Of a stretch of DNA of 64,000 nucleotides, positions 12,301 through 24,642 are shown one piece after another. The stretch comes from Rostratula benghalensis. Its lineage: Eukaryota; Chordata; Aves; Charadriiformes; Rostratulidae. The stretch spans positions 6,185,151-6,249,150 of the forward strand of contig VXAI01000021.1 of assembly GCA_013399305.1 (NCBI GenBank), read 5' to 3'. The notes beneath the pieces were generated by a model. That model did no database searches. It saw only the letters and a program-made list of their open reading frames with translations, and was not told the DNA's origin. The number at the start of each line of letters is the position of its first letter. Position 1 is the stretch's first letter. Both the position numbers and the translations under genes were made by a program.

Positions 12301-15300
12301 GTAGGCAAACCCTAGCATATGTACAGGCATGTGAACCCAGCTACCATCCCTCAACACCCCTTTGTGGCCTAATGCTATTGTAATTTTTAATTCTGTGTCT
12401 GCACTTCGCCTGCCTGCTTGGATTTGCATGTTGCTGAGCCTCAGCATCACCTCCATGAACAAAGCACTGGAAAACATGGGTCAGCGGGGACCCCTGGATG
12501 TTACTCAGCCCAAACCTCCTGCTCGAAGCAGGTCTATGACCAACACCAGAGCAGACTAGCAGGTTCAGCTGCTGTTCCCTGTACCAGGAGGTTTCGGCAT
12601 AAACCCCACAGCAATATTCAAACTGCAACCCTGCCTGGTGACCTGCCCTGAACTGGTGAATACTCCAGGGACCACCTGAGTCTTTACAGCGGTCAGGAGT
12701 TGCCTCCCATGAAGAATACAGAGAGGAATGAAGGTCCTCAGCTACACAGAAGTTAGTAGTGCTTCACCAAGTCTGACAACATTGCAAATTTCATAAACTG
12801 TAAAAATGACCAGATTCCAAGCTTCGAAGTGGGGAGAAAAGCTACCTGTATACTATAGTTACATTGTCTTTGGAGTTATTTATCTGTATGCCAGAGCTGG
12901 GGTTGAAAACACTGCGTACAAAGCAGAAAGGAACTTAAAGCACGCTCACTTAATTAAATCAGCTTGCAGCATTCTTGTTCAAAGTAAATGCACAACAGAT
13001 ATAAATTCTAGTGTCACAGGCATTCTCTCTCTTTTTTTTTCCTTCTACAGTGCTTTTAAAATTGCTATCCTATCTGTTCCCTTTCCAGAGAATTAACAAT
13101 CATCTAATATGTAACCTATGCTTACAGGACAGGGACTGGTAGGGTAAGCCTGCACAGGATGCTGCTCCTGATATGTTCACCCAGGAGTTGAGATTCCCCA
13201 CTGAGCAACAAGAACTAGTGTGTATTACATTAACACTTCTCAACATGTTCCTCATGCAGCTGCAAGAGGCCAACCAAAGAGGATGCCCCTTGAGCAGCCT
13301 CCTGGGCAGGCCAGATGCTAAGGAAGAGACTTTGACTTTATGACACCCTCATTTTGCTCTAAAGTATTTGTCATTAGTCATAAAGCTTTACACGTTCTGC
13401 TCACTCGCATGGTGAAAAGGGTTTTCTAGTGAAAATTCAAAGTTCATCAAAGTTCAGTGAGCTGTTTTTTTCTCACTGCTAGGAACATATCTGCTTGACC
13501 TGGAAAACTTCCTAGCAAAGTGCAAGTCTTTAAGGAGGAGTCAGTACTTGTCAGACCACGAAGAACACTCGAGAACTCCCTTCTCAGCAAGCCTTATACC
13601 TTCCTCATGACTCCTGTGGCTTTGCACATGCCTGCAAGTACATGCCCCAGAACCACATGCTAGTTTAAAAAGGCAAAAGAATTTTTTTTTTTTTCCTGAG
13701 TTTGAACTTTGGCTTTGTTTTGAAACCTTCCCCCTTTTTTTTCCTGACTAAGGCAGCTCGTGAAGGAACACCTCCCTCAGGCCAAAAGCATGGAAGATGC
13801 TTCTGATGATCTATCTACCAAGATTTTAACAAGGGCGTCCTCAGCACCTCGAAGTTGCACATCAGTGGAATGTGGCCCATATTAATAATCCCTTGACTTC
13901 TCTCAACATGCTCAGAGACAGCCTTGATGCCAACCCACAGGGTCCTGAGGGCAGAATGACAGCATCCAAACAGGCTATTAACCTGAAAGACAAACGTTCG
14001 CATTTTTTGCTAATCCCCTCAACTACTTAGTATTTCGGAATCTCTTTCTCATAGTTGCATTCACAAGATCATGGAATTAGTTATTCTAGTCTGAAGGAGG
14101 CTAGTCATGCTGGCATTAATTGTGAGATCTATCACTTGTTTATTAGCATATTTGTGTACAGCAAAGGTATCAGATTTACAAATAAAGGGCTTTGTTCAGG
14201 AAATTGCTCAGACACATGCAAAATCTCCCTATGAAATAACATTTTGGGAATGTAGCTGTGAATCATTCACAGTATGTCCAGTGAGCATTTCTCTGCACAT
14301 CCAGGAGTTAGCTTTCTAGATATGGACCCTGCCCCTCCACCCTGTCCCTGTCTTGAGGCAAGCCAAGGAGCAGAGTACCTTTCAGCACTTCACCCAGTGT
14401 CACAAAGGTGTCAGCCTCTTTCAAAATACTGTATTAACATCCAAGCTGCAGGAATGCAGACTGGCCATTGCAGAAAGCGGGCCAAGTCTTAAAGTCTTTT
14501 CTATGGTAGAAGCCACTATGGCAACACAAGAGATTAAGAGCCTCTTGATTTAGATTTATATCTTTGACTTACATAATCAGAAAGTGTATTATGGGCAACG
14601 GGGATTCAAAACAATCACATAACCAAGCCAATTTTATACCGGTCTTATTGGAAGATGTTGCAACAACACACTGTGTGGTGTTTACATTTCCAAAATGACA
14701 AAACCAGAGCACAGGACAAATGAAACTAAAACCCCAGGCTGCTTTGTGTAGTTTCTACACCTCAGCAAATCAAAGTCAATCAAAATCCTAAAACTTCCCC
14801 ATATAATCTTCTCCCCTCTCACAAGGAGGGAAAGAGGGATTCTTAAGTGCTGTTAAAAGACTAACTTTTAGCATTACTTCCTCATCTCAAGGTTGTGAAG
14901 AAAATACCGTGGTGACTTTCCTGGTACCTGAAGAAGGAAGCTGACATAGGAAGGTGAAGAAAATACCAGCAATACTGAGAGAAAGCACAGCAAGAAAGCA
15001 AGTTTAGTATTATGGACTTGTTGCCAAGGGGAGGCAGATCTTTCCTTATTGACATGACACAGATTTTACTTTTAGGCTAGGTGTGTTGTACAGGAAAGAG
15101 CTGGGATCCCCCCCAGCTGCTTCACTGGTCTTGGTCTGCTTAATTTCTACCAGAAACACTCTTGCCAACCCTCTCCCTTTTCCAACCATTGTAAGTATCA
15201 AGGTTAAAGATCAAAATCTGCAAAACATGTTGAAAGACTTGTCTTCTCTGAAAGTGAGAAGAAAGCATGTCTAAGTATTCAGACTGCATACTTTTCAGTA

Positions 15301-18225
15301 TGGGCATGCTGGATTATCAGAGTTTACATGATAGCTTTCATCAGGGGATCACACAGCACAGTGCAAACAAGCCACACGTTAACCCTGTAAGGCGAGGATA
15401 AATCATGATTTTCTGTCTTTCACTAAGCTGAAGACTGAAAAACTGAGAAGTTTAGGGATTTGTGCAGGTTCACATAGAAGCAGCAGAGCTGTGAAGGGAG
15501 CCTCTGACCAAAGTAACATAGATGCATAGGAAAAAGTAAAAACTCCACAGTTTGTCTAATTCTCATGGGATCACAGGCCCTAAGATTTCACCAGGTCAAG
15601 TCAGCCATGGTCTGCTCAAGGATATACATTCCTTTTTTATCATGTAACCACTATGTGACCCTGACAAAAAGTTCAGGGGTTTCTTTTCTCTAATACAGGC
15701 TCTTGCTGCTTGTTTAAGTGTACGAAAACAAAGGAAACAAGACCCAGGTGAGCATACAACAAAACAACCACTCCAGCCTCATTTCATTTCACTTGCAAAC
15801 AATTAGAGCTTTTCTGTTCAGGTCTATAATTTTGTATATACTTTTTACATATACTGTATAGGTATATACTTTACACATACTTTTCTGTTTTGTTCTGAAA
15901 TAATAACCTGTGCCCTGGGCACAGTGCAAGCAATAATCTCACCTTAGAAGATAATTATCTTGCTACAGTCATGCATCAAGAAGTAGCTATTTTAGCACAA
16001 ACTGGGAGTATCCCATCTAGGAAAAGGAAAGCAGGCCGTGGACCTGAAGATGCCAAGATACCCAGCCACAGAAGGACCTCTAGTTACCGTCACCATGCAC
16101 TCCTGTTACCACAGAGCTGTGCACCCCCATGAACAGCAGCAGCGTTACACTTTCCTTTCTAGGCCAAAAATGGGGAGGTGGGGGAGATGAAAGAGCAGGT
16201 CTTCTTGTTGGTTCTAGGAATATAGCAAGATAAAAACCATGGCTGTGTAGCAGTGCAGAACAAAAATAAGCTAGGCATCCCAGAAAGTCATCCAACATGT
16301 CTCTTAACACTCCTAGTAAGTGACAGCTTCTACCTTTTGCAGCCACTGGCATCAGTAAATGTTATGAATTTAGCGATTCAACATTTCAGTGAAGTGTAAA
16401 CAAATTATAGTCTCGTCAAGGAACAAATGGTCATGAAATCCGAACTCAGAGATACTTTCCATTGCTCAGAACTTGACAGGGTGTGTGTACAGATCTAGTA
16501 GGGAACTTCTATCAGGCTTTGGAGAAGCTTATGGGAACTGCAGTCCTCTCTGCAGCAGACATACCTTTTGGGAAAGTTACTCTTCTTAAACAGAAAGCAT
16601 TTTAACCATTTAATTTTAACCATTTTAAAAAAATATGTAAGTTTAAAACTAGCAGGCCTTCTGACACTGTGTGCAGAAGACTGAACTCTCACTCATTTCC
16701 CAGCAGGCTTGAAGATTGCAGCCAAGAGTATATGGATGCCAAAGAGATGCCTCCCGCAGACTTGTAAGAACCCCTCTTGCTTTTTTAAACCTGAGAAGAC
16801 CTTTAGTCCAAAGTTTTGCAGTATGGAGTTCCCAGAAACGCAAACATGTGAACATAAAAAAATAATCCCTGGAGAGATAACCTTATTAATAACCTGCTTC
16901 TTCCTACTTAAAGTTGGTTCAGATAGAAACACTGAATCTCAAACCCAGGAAATTATGAGTATGAAATTGTAACACCCGAATAGGTATGGCACAGCTCCCA
17001 GTGATTTCACACAGTCAGTTCTCAAGTTACAGAAGTTGGAACTGAATTTACAAGTGGCATCAACCAAACCTCCAAATCCAAATTCTGAGGTATCTTCAAA
17101 GTCTAGACCCAACTCTTACAATTTCTACCATTTGCACGGGCACATGAACATTTAAAGGATGACATGTTGCTCTCAGTCCACTTGGGTGACAAAATGCACA
17201 AACATGATGGAAAGGTCAGAGACAGAGAGTTCCTTCTGCGCTTTTATCATACTTTAGGAGACATGGGTGGATGGAGAACTAACTGCTGCCAATAGAAACA
17301 TTGTTTCTTATTCACAGGGACATGCAGCAGCAAACCCAAAATTACTCAAAACAAATAGTACTGAAATTACTCAGGTCAAGGACAGTGGAGCCAAGAACAC
17401 CCAAGAAGGGTGGGACACAGGTACCTTACATCATCCTGACATTTTAAAAGGACTTTTTAGGGTTTAACTCTCCTGAACTCATGAAGCCAGTCAGCAGCGT
17501 GAGAAAATGCTCTACTTCCTCTCCTGTTCTTGAAATCTTTGAAAGAGACCATCAATATTTCTGATTACAGGCAGGGTGGATTTTCCTGCTAAACAGGGCT
17601 CCAGAAAACAGCGGGCTGGCAAAAGTGCACAAGGAGAGCTACTGACAGCAGTTGCAAATGCAGTCACCACAGCAAAATAGTGGATTTCATCCACCCATCG
17701 AAGCACTAAAATAATTGGAGAGTCTGACTTTGTAGTAGCTGTAACTGTGTGAGCCGCGGATGTTGAACCAAACCACAGCAGATTTCTGAATTTGCCCAGG
17801 CACAGCTTCGCCTGTTGTATCGACAGTACAGCTCAAACAGCGTAAATGCAGTGTGTGGAGAGACATGCAATTAAATGTCAAACTACCATCCTGAGCAATA
17901 ACACAGAAACCATCCCAGTCAAGGTCCCAAAAATTCACTCTGATTTCTGGCCAGGTTTTACAGGCTGCAGTGGACCTGTGACTGCCTGCACAGGTACAGA
18001 AGGTGGCATTACAAACCCCTCTGCAGGGGTACAGGTTAGGTCTTCCGCTCTGGCAGCAAATAATTTGTCAGGCTACATAATTGCATCTGAATTAATCTCT
18101 GACAAGCCCAGTTATGGGGTAATGTGCCTGGTCCCACACTACTTTCCCACTGCAGCCTCATGGCATGATGTTTTTGCCCCCACAGGCAGGGATCACCATG
18201 AGCCCTGAGGAGCAGTAACTGGTAC
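9349..18225. other. No gene recognised; noncoding sequence
   Basis: The stretch 11070-11480 is richer in GC and carries overlapping open frames on both strands, including 223 codons on the minus strand (10852-11523), but no domain, splice structure or family resemblance was seen. An imperfect 28-bp tandem lies at 15834-15887. Confidence 0.55.
15834..15887 (+). repeat. Imperfect AT-rich tandem duplication
   Basis: GTATATACTTTTTACATATA and its following bases (15834-15861) recur in altered form as GTATATACTTTACACATACT (15862-15887). Confidence 0.55.
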
Positions 18226-18282
18226 CTCCATTCCCATTCCATCATCCATTCCATCCTCCATTCCCATTCCATCATCCCTGCC
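18226..18282 (+). repeat. 30-bp tandem repeat of CCATTCC-type units, about 1.9 copies
   Basis: The unit starts CTCCATTCCCATTCCATCAT. It occupies 18226-18255 and recurs at 18256-18282. Each unit is itself built from shorter CATTCC/CATC motifs. Confidence 0.8.
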
Positions 18283-20555
18283 TGTTGTTGGGGCACTGGC
18301 AAAACAGTTCCCAGGGTACTAGTGGCACAAATAATTTTATGTGTCAACTGGTCATGGGCTGCAAGCTCCTCTCCAGCACTGGTGGTTTGTCCCCTAGTGG
18401 ACCTCCAGCCTGGCGAGTGCAGCTACCCCCTCTGCTCCTACCAGTTTGCTGCAAAGCAGAGCATACACTAAGCCAGCTAGTTCACAGCCTCAGATTAGAA
18501 AGTGTCACCAGTTAGTATCACCTGATGGCATTGCTTAGCTAAGGATTATTATTTTCTTTTTTTTTTAAGACATGTTTATAGCAGTCGCTTTGATAGAATA
18601 ATCATAGCACTTAACATTGGCTTTCATCTCCCTCATGTGACTCACTTCTTCCATTTTCCAGTGCTCAGCCGTGATTGCTGTAGTGGTTCAGCTATCTGCA
18701 CTAGTGCTGGAGACAGGCTTATGCCACCAAGCTCGGATCTGGATCAGAAGTGCTGGGAGTCTGCAGGAGTTTGGATTGGGAAGTTTTAATCACTGTTGCC
18801 TCAGGGAGGGTGACTCTTATCTCCGCAGCTGGCTTTGTTGTGTGTCTGCCAGCTGAAAAGAGACAGGAAGAATCTGGGGCTAAAAGGGTAAATTTGGCTT
18901 CAGTCTCATCTCTAATTATGTATCTTTAGAGACCTTTATTTTAGAGATAAATATAGCTCTAAACATGTATATTAAGAGGGATTTTTATGTTGTATCTGCA
19001 CATAAGGTTTTGAAAGATTCTCATTTTGAAAGATTCCCCTCTCAGTCAACAGGAGAAAAAAACCACCTTGTTTTGGAAATACCAAAAACTCCCACAGGAG
19101 CCTGAAAGAAATGTCTCGGCCTCTCTGAAGCAAAAGCACTGACAGAGCTGTTGAGGAGGTATTTCCCAGGTACCAGGGGCTGGTGGTGCAGATCAGAGGC
19201 AACCAGAGCCCTGCTGACCAAAGACCCCTGGCCCAGTCCTGGCACAGAGGAACCCAGGGGGGCTGCCAAAGTGGCTGTGCCGCCTGGCCCTCACACAGGA
19301 CAGCTGCATTGAGCAATGTCAAGATGGTGGTGAAATAATTTCAGTTTCCTGCAGTGTTTCATCATTTTACGTATTTTTGTATAAACCAGTATAAAACCTC
19401 CTGTCTTTTTGCAGCAGCATTAGAAGAATAGCTAAACATACAGATTTCCAGCAAGACGCCTTCAGTTCACTTCCTTGCCAGTTTTCAGGAAAAACTGCCC
19501 ATACATCATTTGCCAATTTTTATGGAATTTTGGATCAAATAATTTTTAACTACTTAATACAGATTACATTTATTATCATCATCAGTGGAAAATATTATCC
19601 TCTCAGGTTTCCTTGTATTGTAAGCAGTGGGAACATAATTAATTCATCCTGCAGTTATACAAATATGTAAATCCATTACAAATACAGCATTGAATGCATT
19701 TTTTCAAATTCCTATGCTGTTTGCAGCTTTGTTTCTGGCAGCACCAATATCCTTCTGCTGATGATCAGATTGCCCTTCAGCCCTAGAATATTTCCTGGAA
19801 TAAACCTACTGATTAATGCTCTTGTGATATACTAACTCATATGGCAATAGGGAACTATTTTTATTGCTGGAGGCTATTTGTTCCTCATACATGTGCACGT
19901 TTTGACTTCATATTTGATGCATCTTGCAAGCTGTCCTACAGTTTGATGCTATCCATCATCCCATTGCAGCTCCAACATTCTTGTTACAAGAAATTCCATT
20001 AAGCACTAGGGGTCAGTCAACTGTATTAGAAACATAAAGCAACTTACTAAAAATACACATTTGCTGAGGCTTCAGGGAGCGAAGAAGTCACATGCACAAA
20101 TTATAGTTTTAGGAATCAGACCTAAACCTATAGTTAGTAAAGTCTAAAGTATGATCAGTCTGTAACAAATCCTCAATGTAACCCCCTGCCTGGATTCTAT
20201 TAGCAGACAGTATGATCTACATTATATCACTTTTAGGACTTATCTGTAGCTGTAATTTACCAGGCATTGATAGGAAAAATTGTCCACTTAACAACAAACC
20301 AAAGACAACAAACATCCCAAACCCAAAAAAGTTGCTTGTGAATTTACATTTTCTTGCTGCTACTTACAGGTTGTGCATGAGGGAGATAGAAGTTCCATTT
20401 TCTTCCAGTGAAGAAGGAGGCAGGTCCCATTCCACACCCCCCTGGGTTTCCCAACAGCCTGTGTAATTTTTACCAGGAATGTCACAGGGCAACTGTTGTC
20501 CCAACCAGAGCCCACCTCACGGACAACGTCGATGGGCAGCTGGGACCTTTTTTGG
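18283..20555. other. No gene recognised; noncoding sequence
   Basis: Nothing recognisable. The block 19340-19990 is AT-rich with homeobox-type TAATTAATT cores and could be a conserved noncoding element; this is a visual impression only. Confidence 0.5.
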
Positions 20556-20614
20556 CAGATCTAGTTATAAGGATCTCCCAGCTGCAGATCCAGTTATGAG
20601 GATCTCCCATGTTG
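20556..20614 (+). repeat. 29-30 bp tandem duplication
   Basis: CAGATCTAGTTATAAGGATC plus TCCCAGCTG (20556-20584) is followed at once by CAGATCCAGTTATGAGGATC plus TCCCATGTTG (20585-20614). There are few mismatches. Confidence 0.8.
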
Positions 20615-23600
20615 CATTCCCCATCCTGCCAGGGCAAGCAGTCATGGCTCGTGCCCCTGCCCAGGGCAGCACCCAGGTCTTTGGTTTCCCTGCTGTGGGG
20701 AGAGGTGGGCAGCAAAATACATCAGAGCTGCAGCCACCGTGAGGAACAAACGCACAAAAGCACTAGTGCCGAAAGTGGCCAACAGGATGGAGCAGAGCCC
20801 CAGCTGATTTGAGTGCTCATAGAAAGTCAAACCTTACTGCTCTCTGAACTAGGACATACTTCCACAGCACTTTGTGGGTGTCACAGAAGAAATCTGTCCC
20901 TGCTGTAGGTGAATAGGGAGCCAAACAGAACCGACCTAATGCTGAAACCCTCAACCTTAGTATGTTCAGCCAGGGAAGAGATGGTCTGAAGATCATGGTG
21001 CTGATGAATGAAACATGATGCACCACGGAGCTGAAGGTGGGAATATTTCTACTGTGTCAGAGCTCCTCTTGCTCTTCCAGTGGTATCATTACGGCAGCTT
21101 GGTTCCAGGTAGCCTACAAGTGTTCCTGTATTCATCTACACTATCCCCACCTTCTTTTTTAACAAAAGGCAGTATCTCTCTCTCTTTAAGTAGAGACTAT
21201 GCTGGAAAAAGTACAGGCTTTCTGGATTCTCCTTAATGATGAGTGAGAATGACTGTTTGCTCAGTTCTGCCATATACCATCTGGCTGCTTACACCATCTT
21301 CCTTTTAACTCTCTCTCTTCCCCTCTACCCTACGTGGTCACCTAACTGAAGATTGCAGCACTGCACCAATTAACAGAACAGAAACACAAGCTCTAACTGT
21401 AGGGGCAAAGCAGCAGCTGAGGATTTAAAAAAAAAAGGAGCCAGAGATTGCAAAAATACAAATGATTCAAGGCACAACTAGGGTTGCACATACCTTTTTC
21501 TGGACTGTTTGGTCACTTAACTTGTGCAATTCATGCTGACTGCAGTTGTTGGGAAAGGTAAGAGAATCAAAAAATAAGAGCAATCTTAAGGAAATCTAAT
21601 TTAGGGAACAGAATTGCACAGCAGTGCAGTTCTCTCAAAGTGACTCATAAGGGATGGTACCATTCAGAGCCAGTGGTGTCTTTCCACACCAGTGCAACAG
21701 CTGGGTTTGTCTGACACCTTTTGGAAAAGGGATACCTGCTTAAGTAAGGACAGCCAGTACCGACGTGCAAACAAATACCACCTTGCCTCTGCGTGCACCA
21801 TTTTCCCCCTTGCTGCAACAAGCTCTGTAAGAACAGATGCAAACATTAGTCTGATTTGCACTGAATTTTTTAAACTCCTTTCCTCAAGGTAGACTGATGC
21901 TCCCCATTCTTCAGAGGCAAAAGATTTGGAAAATGTCTCCAAGACTGGGAAGAACCAGAAAGCTAAAACAAAGGGTGAAAGGGGGAGCAACCCAAGCTCT
22001 TTGTTCCAGTTGGCATGAAAGCATCATTCTTACAATAGCTCATTTTCTCCTTCCCCCCAACAGCTGACAACTCATGGCAACTAAGGACAGGGCTGCTATT
22101 GTCATTAAGCCAATACTTGTCCAATCTACGTAGGAAAAACAAGAGCTCCAGAGATGACGACATGTATAAAAAGCTCCCAAGGGCATCCCAGGAGGCAAAT
22201 AAAGAGAGCAGTGGAGGAAAGGGTTCCTGAAGCAAAAACAGGGGACAGAGAAGTGGCCTTGCCGACACAGCTGCTACAGAAGTTGAAGAGTCAGCCTGCT
22301 TCACCCAGCTAGGGAATCAGACTCTAAGAGCCCACTACAGATTTCAGACTGCAGCCTTAGCATCCTCTGTTAAGCCCCTGCTTCTGCAACCGTCCATCTT
22401 CTGGGGCACACTGCTGCCTGGCCCACACCATTACACATTGCTGCATGAAGTGATGGCAAAGAGAATTCTGGGCACTTAACTCTGACTCCTAGCAGCAGGA
22501 CAGTTTATCTCTAGTATTTGATGACCAGCCTGCACTGAGGACACATACTTATGATCTTTCACAAATAATTGCTTTAGAGAAAACACGAACAACCAACAAA
22601 CAAACAACTCACCACACTCCCACACAAAATGTGTTTATTATTAGAAATCTTCTCTTTCTGTGCAAAGCATGAACCCTCCCCCACATAAAGCATTTCTGCA
22701 TGTTCACCACTCCAGCCACACACTTAAGGGGAGGATGGAGGCTATACATCACAACATTAACATGTGGGATGAGTTCCAAACAAAGCACAACACACATTTT
22801 TCCATGAGCGGTCCTAATCCTCAAAGCAGGAGTGACTGAAGTCCAGTCGTGGCAGCATTTGTTTAGTGTTCTGAATTGCTATAGGATAAGCCTGCCTTCA
22901 GGGTCTGCCAGCCTCCTCCCCCCATCTGTTGCATAAGGCTGCATGAAAAGTGCAGAATAGCTCATGCAGTTGCTGTAGAGTTTGGTAGTGATGTGCCTGA
23001 CATGGACAAAACAGGCAAACAAACTTTCCAAGAGTCTTCCCTCTGCAGTAGCAGTGAGGGACACAGCCAGAGGCCAAGAATCACACAAGTGGCTGTGGGA
23101 AGCCTGGCTGAAGGGGCTCCTCAAGACCATTATGCCTTAATACAGGTGAACCTGTAATTGCAGGCTTTGTGGGCCCTTCTTTACAGAATTATTTCAAGGG
23201 CTCCAAGTGTAAGCAACAGAGTCATCCAAAGCAGACAAGCTGGGGATGCACAAATGCACAGGCTACTACCTATTATGGCTTGTTCAGCCTCACACATCCT
23301 TATGACAGCAGCATGTGACTTCTATGCAATAGTTGGTCAGCTGTTCTACCTAGTACAGACACTCAGTGGCTAATTCATGGTATGCTTAAGGACAGAGAAG
23401 CACTCTGCTACCCTTCCAGAGGGCTTTGGTCACAGGGGATTTTACCCATTTGTAATCTCAGATCTACAAAATGAACCTGCTATCAGTCATCACTGGCTTC
23501 CCAAGAGACATCACATTCCACTGAGCAAGGCTGCCCCATTAGGGGTAGTGTTCTGTGTGCCTGGTATCAGACTCGACCTTGGCTGCCCTTATTGCCCTGG

Positions 23601-24566
23601 TCCTGAAAACTTTGCCTGTCTTCAGACATGTTTGCAACAGCCAGTTTATATTCATCACCATGAACATCTTGGTGCTTGCCAATGTTTTTCAACTGGTGCT
23701 GGCTGAGTTGCAAAAAACGAGATGGATGTGAGATAAGAACAATCATGGGAATTTAAATTTCACTCCAAGCCTCAAAATTCCATCATCTTGTAGTTGGATG
23801 CTACAACACACAGTATGTAAAGTCCCAGGATCTTACACAGCAGTGGCAACGCGTCTTGGGAACCCTGGCTAAAGAGCACAACACTTGTTTGGAAACACTG
23901 CAACATTGGACATTTGTAGTGATACATAGCTGAAACTACTTTGGCTGTAGAATTCACTGCACAATGTTTATGGATATACAATGCAACTATATAAAACCAC
24001 TGTATGTATCTTGTTACTAGCCTCATGCAAACCCTTAAGCAAATTGTTTGCTGCACACATTTGTGCTCTGCCAGCACAATGAAGTGTGGCATGTAGCACC
24101 ACAAGACAACACAGCCACAGAAAATTGCTATTATTATGCTGGCCCTCAGGAAAAGGAGAAAAAAACCTAGCTTTTTTTGTCTGATAGATTCCTTCCCAGA
24201 ACATTGTGGTTCGGTTCCCTTATCAATTTGAAAACTCTGCTGAGGAGTTTTGAGCTTCTCAGATTGTGAAATGCCTAAGAAGCCACAGCAGACAGGCACT
24301 ATGCAGATAAACAATCTCGGTAGAACAGCAGCTGCAGAAAGGCAGTAAACATGCATTTTGGCCTTCTGCAGCTAAACATTGTAAGACAAAAACAAGAAAG
24401 TATCCATGATTAGGGCGATTTATAGCCTAAAATAAACCTGAAGATTGATGAAGAACACGAGACCAAGAGAAACTATTCCTTCCATTTCACCAGTTTTGTA
24501 ATCGCTTTGGAACGAGAGAGGAGAAGAATTTAAGAGATTAGGGGAAAGTCATTCTTCATTTCCCAT
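20615..24566. other. No gene recognised; noncoding sequence
   Basis: It carries scattered short open frames. The longest is 194 codons on the minus strand (23772-24356), Cys/Ile/Val-rich with no recognised family or splice context. Confidence 0.55.
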
Positions 24567-24642
24567 GGGTCTGATCCAGAGCTTATTGAAGTCAATGAAA
24601 TGAATCCCACTGCAGTTCCACTGGATTTTTTTCGATCGGGCC
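24567..24642. mobile_element. Ancient palindromic MITE-like element
   Basis: It opens GGGTCTGATCCAGAGCTT and closes CGATCGGGCC, approximate inverted ends. Between them are TTGAAGTCAATGAAATGAAT and CCCACTGCAGTTCCACTGG. The layout GGGCCTGATCC / GAAGTCAATGG / CCATTGACTTC / GGATCAGGCCC matches a short palindromic repeat I recall as common in reptile and bird genomes. I cannot name the database family. Confidence 0.5.

Noticed and set aside
13815..14003. Minus-strand 62-codon frame considered as a retrocopy fragment
   Set aside because: No parent protein was recognised and there is no poly(A) tail or duplication flanking it.
23772..24356. 194-codon open frame, minus strand
   Set aside because: It is Cys/Ile/Val/Tyr-rich and starts with a near-repeated CLSAAAVLPRLF / CIVPVCCG segment. 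No family, signal structure or neighbouring exon was recognised. Probably chance; conservation data could reverse this.
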